Shown: piece after piece, positions 1 through 4,210 of the stretch | Layout of the letters: the number at the start of each line of letters is the position of its first letter | Numbering within the stretch: the stretch's first letter is position 1 | From: CALMEH01 sp964548225 | GTDB lineage: Bacteria; Acidobacteriota; Blastocatellia; Pyrinomonadales; Pyrinomonadaceae | Direction: 5' to 3' | NCBI GenBank assembly: GCA_964548225.1 | Contig: CAZJQP010000129.1 | Location: 1-6,458 of the forward strand | Length of the DNA stretch: 6,458 nucleotides | Notes under the pieces: model-generated | Databases searched by the model: none | Seen by the model: the letters and a program-made list of their open reading frames with translations, nothing else | Told to the model about the DNA's origin: nothing | Position numbers and translations under genes: made by a program

Positions 1-132
1 TTCAAAGACCTTGTTTCTGTTGTTGGCTGATTCTTATCCCGAACTGACGTTAAAATATTAAAAGCTCAAACTAAATTTTAACCTCTGAATGAAGTATAAA
101 ACCTGATTACTTTGTTTATCTGCTTAATAAAA
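1..132. other. Non-coding left flank, no gene supported
   Basis: This AT-rich stretch lies beyond the 3' end of pssA. One plus-strand frame is open from base 2 to a TAA at 59-61 and could be the last 19 codons of a convergent gene entering from the left, but 19 codons without a recognisable motif cannot be called. The minus strand contains no ATG here. I see no GC-rich hairpin followed by a T-run, so no intrinsic terminator for the psd-pssA operon is evident inside the window. Confidence 0.5.
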
Positions 133-1008
133 TTAAACAACAGACTCGCCGGTTTCGGCTTGTTGTTCTTTGCGGCGCGGGTTTAAAAGTCCGGCTAGAT
201 ACCAGATAATTCCGTGTGAAGTGTAGGCAACGGTGATTATCAAAAGCATATATTGCGAATAAAGCCAGATGAGCATTCCGATTGCACCGATGAGTAGCAC
301 AACATAGATACTTTTTCTTCCTGCTCCGGCGGTTTTGAAACTTTTGTAGCGGATTGTGCTGACCATCAAAAGTCCGAGAAAACCAACCAAAATCATCAGC
401 AAAATGCTGTAAAACCTTGAATATTCTTCGCCGTGGGAAACAACCGGATGCGGTGCAAAATGAATAATTGCCGCAAGAAGCCCGGCGGCAGTTGGGATTG
501 GCAACCCGACAAAATTTTTCTTATCAACTTTTGGAGTGCCTTCAATCAAAACACGCGGTCTTGTGGCTTGAAGGTTGAATCTGGCAAGCCGAAACGCACC
601 ACACATCAAATACATAAACAACACAAAAACAGCTAGCGCGTGTGCCGAACTGTTTTCATCAAAAGTTGAACCAATTCCCCAAGCATAGACTAAAATCGTT
701 GGTGCAATTCCGAAAGTCAAAACATCCGCCAGAGAATCAAGCTGAACACCGAGTTCAGTCGCCGTGCGTGTCATTCTTGCGACGCGCCCGTCCAAAGTAT
801 CAAATAAAATTGCCAAGCCGATAGCGATTGCTGCGTAATTGAAATAGCTTGCGGCTAAATTTTGGTCAATCGAAATAACATTAAATCCACGCACCGAAGC
901 CAAAACAGCCAAAAAACCCATTCCGATATTTGCTGCCGTAAAAGCCGTTGGCAAAACGTAGAGTCCTTTTTTTAAGCCTCGATGAGGCGGTTTGGTTTCT
1001 TCTTCCAT
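133..1008 (-). CDS. pssA: CDP-diacylglycerol--serine O-phosphatidyltransferase (phosphatidylserine synthase, integral-membrane type)
   Basis: The enzyme transfers phosphatidyl from CDP-diacylglycerol to L-serine, giving phosphatidylserine and CMP at the cytoplasmic membrane. The CDP-alcohol phosphatidyltransferase signature D-x2-D-G-x2-A-R-x8-G-x3-D-x3-D is complete: D70, D73, G74, A77, R78, G87, D91, D95. In this family the aspartates bind metal and the CDP moiety. Several hydrophobic segments follow, roughly residues 97-112, 122-138, 170-187, 200-217 and 232-272. The ARFN (142-145) and GLPIP (168-172) segments and the STIRYKSFK stretch (217-225) are typical of bacterial membrane-type PssA. 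The tail after about 275 is charged. The length of 291 is at the upper end for this type. The ATG immediately follows the TAA of psd with no base between and no Shine-Dalgarno of its own, so translation is probably coupled to psd. Psd consumes the product. Function is near certain. Confidence 0.96.
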   Translation of the reverse strand: MEEETKPPHRGLKKGLYVLPTAFTAANIGMGFLAVLASVRGFNVISIDQNLAASYFNYAAIAIGLAILFDTLDGRVARMTRTATELGVQLDSLADVLTFGIAPTILVYAWGIGSTFDENSSAHALAVFVLFMYLMCGAFRLARFNLQATRPRVLIEGTPKVDKKNFVGLPIPTAAGLLAAIIHFAPHPVVSHGEEYSRFYSILLMILVGFLGLLMVSTIRYKSFKTAGAGRKSIYVVLLIGAIGMLIWLYSQYMLLIITVAYTSHGIIWYLAGLLNPRRKEQQAETGESVV

Positions 1009-1617
1009 TTAATTTAATTTTGCAATTATGGTTTCGCCGCCGACCACTCTTTCGCCGATTTTAACTTGGATTTCGACTTCTTTGGGCATCAGCAAATCTG
1101 TGCGCGAACTGAATTTTATCAATCCGTATTTTTCGCCGATGTTCAGATTATCGCCTGTTTTGCTCCAACAAACAATTCGCCGCGCCAGAATTCCGGCAAT
1201 TTGTGTGCAAACGACGGTCATTTTATCGTTTTGCAAAGTGATAGAATTACGTTCGTTGACAAAACTTGAATCATCGCGTGTGGCGGGAACTTTTTTGCCT
1301 TTTATGTAATCAACTTTGACGATTTTTCCGGCAATCGGCGCACGATTTATATGAACATCAATCGGCGAAAGAAAAACGCTGACGAGTTTGCCGTTTTCAT
1401 TTTCTTCGATGCGTGTAACTTTCCCGTCGGCAGCAGAAATTATGATGTTTTTATCCGTCGGAATCGTGCGTTTCGGGTCGCGGAAAAAATACGCCATAAA
1501 AAGCGCAAGAAAAACGAAAACCGCTCCGAAAATTATAAACAATACGCCGCCCAACCAGAAAAACACAGCGGCAAACAAAAGCGGCACAAGAACAAAGGGA
1601 ATTCCTTCTTTAACCAT
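1009..1617 (-). CDS. psd: Phosphatidylserine decarboxylase proenzyme, short Psd-A type
   Basis: This enzyme decarboxylates phosphatidylserine to phosphatidylethanolamine. Family members cleave themselves and turn a serine into the catalytic pyruvoyl group. Residues 6-44 form a hydrophobic N-terminal hairpin that anchors the protein. Family landmarks follow: FFRDPKR (44-50), SAADGKV (61-67), FLSPIDVHINRAP (82-94), NERNS (121-125) and QIAGILARRIVC (139-150), then the cleavage region K-F-S-S-R-T-D at 168-174. The usual Psd-A motif there is F-G-S-R; here glycine is replaced by serine (AGT TCG codons), leaving S171 as the expected pyruvoyl precursor. At 202 residues it is only slightly short for Psd-A and is not truncated. 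The chosen ATG puts K-E-G-I-P-F at residues 3-8, as family members begin. There is no Shine-Dalgarno. It is the first gene of the psd-pssA operon, isolated from upstream genes by the terminator at 1701-1733. Confidence 0.95.
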   Translation of the reverse strand: MVKEGIPFVLVPLLFAAVFFWLGGVLFIIFGAVFVFLALFMAYFFRDPKRTIPTDKNIIISAADGKVTRIEENENGKLVSVFLSPIDVHINRAPIAGKIVKVDYIKGKKVPATRDDSSFVNERNSITLQNDKMTVVCTQIAGILARRIVCWSKTGDNLNIGEKYGLIKFSSRTDLLMPKEVEIQVKIGERVVGGETIIAKLN

Positions 1618-1622
1618 AAAAA

Positions 1623-1652
1623 ATTTTACGGCACAACAAGATCAAAGACCAA
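1623..1652 (-). promoter_or_regulatory. Candidate psd-pssA promoter, predicted near-leaderless
   Basis: On the minus strand a -10 box TAAAAT (1628-1623) lies 18 nt downstream of a weak -35 box TTGGTC (1652-1647). Only five bases separate the -10 box from the psd ATG at 1617, so transcription would begin at or next to the start codon, which fits the absence of a ribosome binding site. The operon needs a promoter in this gap because an intrinsic terminator stands upstream at 1733-1701. The -35 box lies inside the heptanucleotide repeat. This is a prediction from sequence only. Confidence 0.45.
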
Positions 1653-1674
1653 AAGCCGAAGACCAAAAACCGTT
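1640..1674. repeat. Heptanucleotide tandem repeat in the psd upstream region
   Basis: Five consecutive 7-nt units can be read: gatcaaa, gaccaaa, agccgaa, gaccaaa, aaccgtt. The 14-nt pair starting at 1647 and 1661 matches at 11 of 14 positions. The 16 bases at 1656-1671 occur again exactly, in inverted orientation, at 2465-2480 within dnaX. The repeat is non-coding here and overlaps the proposed psd promoter. Confidence 0.75.
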
Positions 1675-1700
1675 TCTATTGATTTTACGTTAATTTCCGA

Positions 1701-1733
1701 AATAAAAAAAGCCCGATGCCGGAAACATCGGGC
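1701..1733 (-). terminator. Rho-independent terminator of the dnaX / small membrane protein unit
   Basis: A perfect 8-bp stem, gcccgatg (1711-1718) with catcgggc (1726-1733), encloses a 7-nt loop. On the minus strand the stem is followed directly by TTTTTTTATT (1710-1701), the classic intrinsic arrangement. It starts 33 nt after the stop of the 68-residue gene. On the plus strand no T-run follows, so it works in one direction only. Confidence 0.92.
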
Positions 1734-1766
1734 GCAAAGGAGGATTGTATGAGAGAGATGAATTTG

Positions 1767-1973
1767 CTATCTCACGGGATTGTCTTTGGCGTAACTGTAA
1801 GCACACCAAGCGGCGATAAGATGGACAACCCAGCCCAAAAAACCGACACTGCCAATCCACGAAACACCTGTTAAAACGAGCCAAAGTATGCCGATAACGA
1901 TTCTACCGTTATAAATTTGTCCGACACCGGGAACTAAAAGACTTAATAAGCCGGCTATCCAAGGTTCACGCAT
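1767..1973 (-). CDS. Small TM2-like membrane protein of unknown function
   Basis: This is a 68-residue, very hydrophobic protein with two or three membrane segments (about residues 5-19, 24-40 and 43-60) and almost no soluble part. The core L-V-P-G-V-G-Q-I-Y-N-G at 13-23, a turn between hydrophobic helices followed by G-I-L-W-L, resembles the first helix and turn of TM2-domain and YozV-like small membrane proteins. No enzymatic residues stand out and its role is not known to me. The start is fixed by an ideal ribosome binding site upstream. It lies 58 nt after the dnaX stop in the same direction with no terminator between and is followed by a strong terminator, so it is probably the last gene of the dnaX transcript. 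The region often occupied by ybaB and recR after dnaX in other bacteria holds this gene instead. Confidence 0.85.
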   Translation of the reverse strand: MREPWIAGLLSLLVPGVGQIYNGRIVIGILWLVLTGVSWIGSVGFLGWVVHLIAAWCAYSYAKDNPVR

Positions 1974-1982
1974 ATTAGAAAA

Positions 1983-1990
1983 TCACCTCC
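1983..1990 (-). promoter_or_regulatory. Full-length Shine-Dalgarno for the 68-residue protein
   Basis: On the minus strand GGAGGTGA (1990-1983) is complementary to the usual 3' end of 16S rRNA and sits 9 nt before the ATG at 1973. It decides the start and is the only full consensus ribosome binding site among the genes of this window. Confidence 0.9.
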
Positions 1991-2031
1991 ATTTTGTCAT
2001 ACGAAGTGAAAATTAATTTGTTCCGAAAAAT

Positions 2032-4026
2032 TTAATCTTTTCGAATCGAAATTTTCCCGCGAAAGATTCTTAAGGCTTTTTTGACGAGCGGATGAGCTTG
2101 AGCGTAAGCCAACATTTCTTCTTCAGTCGGATTTTCGGATAGCACCGGAAGTTCGGTTTCGTCTTCTTCTTCGAGTTTAGGAATATAGGCGGAAAAATCT
2201 CGCGCCGGCGCAGTAGCAGTCGCTGAATTTCCGTTTGAGACTTCTAATTTTACAGCAGTTGACTGTAAAGCTACGGCGACAATTTTTGAAGCATTTTTTA
2301 TCGGAAAAAGATTATCGCCCAACCGTTGGAGTTTTCTGTCAAATGCTTCATCGAGATTTTTATCTTCAATATGCTCAAGTTCTTCTGCCGTCAATGGCAA
2401 CATTTTTATTTGAAGCGTATCGAGAAATTCGGGAGATTGAAAATTTGCAAGAATATCTGTTTCGGGTTTTTGGTCTTCGGTTTTCGGTTTTTGATATTCA
2501 AATTGATTCTCAAAATTTATTTCAGATTTCAGATTTGAGATTTCAAATTGATTTTCGGAGTTTAAATTTTCCGTTGTTTGTTCTAATGCGAGTTCAGATT
2601 TGAAGTTTAAAATTTCAGATTGAGTTTCAAGTTTTGAGGTTTCAAATTCATTCTCAGGTTTCAAATCTGAAATTTCTGTTTCATTTTGTAATTTGTCAAC
2701 CGTAATTTGCAATTCCGAAGGACTTTGAACTTTGAACCTTGAACTTTGAACTTCTTTTGCCGGAAATGGAACTTCATCAGCCGGAAAATCAAAGTTTTTC
2801 GATGAAACCTCAGTTTTCAGAGTTTTTTTTTCCGCCTCAATCGAAATATTTCCGTTTGCCAATGCGTTTTCGAGTTTGGCAAGTCTTTCCAAAATCTGCT
2901 CGATTGGCGCGACGCGGCGCATCTCGACTAATTTTACCAAGCCTAATTCCAAAACATAACGCGGTTGTGTCGCTTCACGGAGTTTGGTTTCTGTTTCACC
3001 GAGAGAATTAAAAAATCTAATCAAATCGCTTTCTGAAAAAGGCGCGGCGTTTGCGGCTAATTCCTCACGGCTTAAAACTGCTGTGTCTAGCAGATTTTCG
3101 GCATTTGAAGCCATTTTGAAAACCAACAAATCGCGGAAAAAAGCCAGCAAATCACGGCTATAATTTCTTAAATCTTGACCGCGTGAAATCAATTCGTCAA
3201 CAACTTTTAATACTTCTGCCGGTTTATTTTCGGCAATCGCTTTTACCGTGCGGATGAGCATTTCCGAACTTGCAATGCCGAGCGCGGTTACAACGTCTTT
3301 CGTTTCAATCTGTTCGCCCGAAAAACTGATAACTTGATCAAAATTCGATTGTGCATCGCGCATCGAACCTTCGCCGGAACGGGAAATTTCTTTTAATGCT
3401 TCATCGGAAATATTGATTTTTTCGGCTTCCGCAATCAATTTAAGCCGCGCAAAAATTTTATTTAACGGAATCGTCCGAAACTCGAACTCCTGACAACGCG
3501 AAAGAATCGTTGCCGGAACTTTGTGCAATTCGGTCGTTGCCATAACGAATTCGACATTAGGCGGCGGTTCTTCCAAAGTTTTCAAAAGCGCGTTAAACGA
3601 CGACGTTGAAAGCATATGGACTTCGTCAATAATAAAAATTTTATATCGGTCGCGGGCGGGATTGATGTTGATACTTTCAAGAATTATCTCGCGTATGTCG
3701 TCAACGCCTGTGTGCGAAGCCGCGTCAAATTCTAAAACATCAATCGAACGGCTTTCGGCGATTTCACGACACGAAGCACAAGCGTTTTCATCATTTGGCG
3801 AACACGGAACAGGATTTGGTTTATCGGTTTTATGGCAATTCAATGCTTTTGCCAAAAGTCGCGCCGTTGTAGTTTTGCCAACACCGCGTGCGCCCGAAAA
3901 CAAGTATGCGTGATGCAGACGGTCGTGTTCGACGGCGTTTCGCAAGGTCTGCGTAATTGCTTCCTGTCCTGTAACTTCTTCAAATGTGTTTGGTCGCCAT
4001 TTCCGTGCGATAACTTGGTAAGACAT
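2032..4026 (-). CDS. dnaX: DNA polymerase III clamp-loader subunit tau (and probably gamma)
   Basis: DnaX is the AAA+ ATPase that, with delta and delta', loads the sliding clamp; the tau form also ties polymerase and helicase together at the fork. The N-terminus S-Y-Q-V-I-A-R-K-W-R-P is typical. Walker A is GARGVGKT (45-52). Four probable zinc cysteines are C64, C75, C83 and C86. Walker B is FIIDE (131-135), sensor 1 ATTE (163-166), the arginine-finger SRC motif is 176-178, and sensor 2 lies in SMRDA (221-225). Domain III ends near 372. Residues about 424-522 form a low-complexity acidic and polar linker built from 7-nt DNA repeats. A conserved-looking C-terminus follows, ending H-P-L-V-K-K-A-L near 647-654. 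The length of 664 fits tau. An A9 run at codons 399-402 could yield a truncated gamma. There is no Shine-Dalgarno; a promoter with a short leader is proposed. The downstream neighbour is the 68-residue membrane protein. Confidence 0.97.
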   Translation of the reverse strand: MSYQVIARKWRPNTFEEVTGQEAITQTLRNAVEHDRLHHAYLFSGARGVGKTTTARLLAKALNCHKTDKPNPVPCSPNDENACASCREIAESRSIDVLEFDAASHTGVDDIREIILESININPARDRYKIFIIDEVHMLSTSSFNALLKTLEEPPPNVEFVMATTELHKVPATILSRCQEFEFRTIPLNKIFARLKLIAEAEKINISDEALKEISRSGEGSMRDAQSNFDQVISFSGEQIETKDVVTALGIASSEMLIRTVKAIAENKPAEVLKVVDELISRGQDLRNYSRDLLAFFRDLLVFKMASNAENLLDTAVLSREELAANAAPFSESDLIRFFNSLGETETKLREATQPRYVLELGLVKLVEMRRVAPIEQILERLAKLENALANGNISIEAEKKTLKTEVSSKNFDFPADEVPFPAKEVQSSRFKVQSPSELQITVDKLQNETEISDLKPENEFETSKLETQSEILNFKSELALEQTTENLNSENQFEISNLKSEINFENQFEYQKPKTEDQKPETDILANFQSPEFLDTLQIKMLPLTAEELEHIEDKNLDEAFDRKLQRLGDNLFPIKNASKIVAVALQSTAVKLEVSNGNSATATAPARDFSAYIPKLEEEDETELPVLSENPTEEEMLAYAQAHPLVKKALRIFRGKISIRKD
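2461..2756 (-). repeat. Degenerate heptanucleotide repeat array within the dnaX linker
   Basis: On the plus strand several period-7 runs are visible: 2461-2495 (ttcgggt, ttttggt, cttcggt, tttcggt, ttttgat), 2521-2548 (ttcagat, ttcagat, ttgagat, ttcaaat), 2599-2619 (tttgaag, tttaaaa, tttcaga) and 2722-2749 (actttga, actttga, accttga, actttga), with more degenerate copies between. Since three 7-nt units make seven codons, the coded linker shows heptapeptide-like echoes such as I-S-N-L-K-S-E, I-S-D-L-K-P-E and F-K-V-Q-S. The array covers residues 424-522 and contains no stop codon in the dnaX frame. Confidence 0.85.
2823..2831 (-). other. A9 slippery run in dnaX, probable tau/gamma switch
   Basis: The minus strand reads GAA AAA AAA ACT at codons 399-402, nine consecutive A. 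Gaining one A, or a -1 ribosomal shift, gives AAC TCT GAA AAC TGA and ends the protein at 405 residues. Losing one A gives CTC TGA and ends it at 402. Both products would keep domains I-III and lose the linker and tau-specific C-terminus. Thermus thermophilus dnaX is known to use an A9 run for transcriptional slippage to make gamma, and Escherichia coli uses A AAA AAG for ribosomal -1 shifting. Downstream there is only a weak imperfect stem (CTCTG/CTGAG), so transcriptional slippage is the more likely mechanism. Confidence 0.7.
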
Positions 4027-4040
4027 ATTTCAATTCGTCA

Positions 4041-4069
4041 ATTTTAGATTAGTTCACGCCGATAGGCAA
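4041..4069 (-). promoter_or_regulatory. Candidate dnaX promoter
   Basis: On the minus strand a -35 box TTGCCT (4069-4064) and a -10 box TAAAAT (4046-4041) are separated by exactly 17 nt. A start about 7 nt past the -10 box would leave a leader of only about 8 nt before the dnaX ATG at 4026, in keeping with the lack of a Shine-Dalgarno. The boxes match sigma70 consensus at 4 of 6 and 5 of 6 positions. Confidence 0.5.
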
Positions 4070-4078
4070 TTTATCAAA

Positions 4079-4098
4079 AAATATTAAGAAATATTAAA
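4079..4098. repeat. AT-rich tandem decamer in the divergent promoter region
   Basis: Two adjacent 10-nt copies, aaatattaag (4079-4088) and aaatattaaa (4089-4098), differ at one base. They lie between the -35 boxes of the divergent promoters, just upstream of the dnaX promoter, where an AT-rich UP-like element or a protein binding site could sit. No specific binder is recognised. Confidence 0.4.
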
Positions 4099-4143
4099 TT
4101 ATCTAAAATCTTTGATTTTGGGTGGTTTTGGCTTGAAAAATCA

Positions 4144-4172
4144 TTTACTTACGAATTTTCGAGGTGTAAAAT
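4144..4172 (+). promoter_or_regulatory. Candidate promoter of the delta-60 repeat gene
   Basis: A -35 box TTTACT (4144-4149) and a -10 box TAAAAT (4167-4172) have a 17-nt spacer. The predicted start near 4179 gives a leader of about 30 nt. That leader contains a short palindrome, tggtttaacca (4186-4196), which might fold or serve as an operator, but a 5-bp arm is weak evidence. The -10 box is the same hexamer as in the dnaX and psd candidates. Confidence 0.4.
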
Positions 4173-4199
4173 CTCAGGTAAAAATTGGTTTAACCATCT

Positions 4200-4205
4200 G
4201 GGGAA
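4200..4205 (+). promoter_or_regulatory. Weak ribosome binding site favouring the upstream ATG
   Basis: GGGGAA lies 5 nt before the ATG at 4211. The later in-frame ATG at 4238 has no purine-rich site at a suitable distance, which is why the upstream start is preferred. Confidence 0.45.
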
Positions 4206-4210
4206 TAAAA

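Noticed and set aside
2..61. Possible 3' end of a plus-strand gene entering from the left edge
   Set aside because: Nineteen open codons with no recognisable motif are not enough to call a gene.
433..824. Plus-strand frames opposite pssA
   Set aside because: They are antisense to a gene with a complete catalytic signature and show no coding features of their own.
1711..1733. Hairpin as a terminator for plus-strand transcription
   Set aside because: No T-run follows the stem on the plus strand; the run of seven T exists only on the minus-strand transcript.
1351..1752. Plus-strand frame of 133 codons, lysine- and arginine-rich, opposite psd and the terminator
   Set aside because: It lies opposite a well-supported psd, runs through the terminator hairpin, has A-rich low-complexity composition and no ribosome site.
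2461..2756. CRISPR-like array
   Set aside because: The repeat unit is 7 nt and contiguous, with no spacers of regular length, no 25-40 nt direct repeats and no cas genes nearby.
2823..2831. A frameshift error or pseudogene in dnaX at the A9 run
   Set aside because: The frame is intact across the run and continues to a normal DnaX C-terminus with H-P-L-V near the end, so the gene as given is complete.
3521..4047. Plus-strand frames opposite the dnaX ATPase domain
   Set aside because: The minus strand codes the conserved Walker A, Walker B, SRC and sensor motifs there; these frames are shadows.
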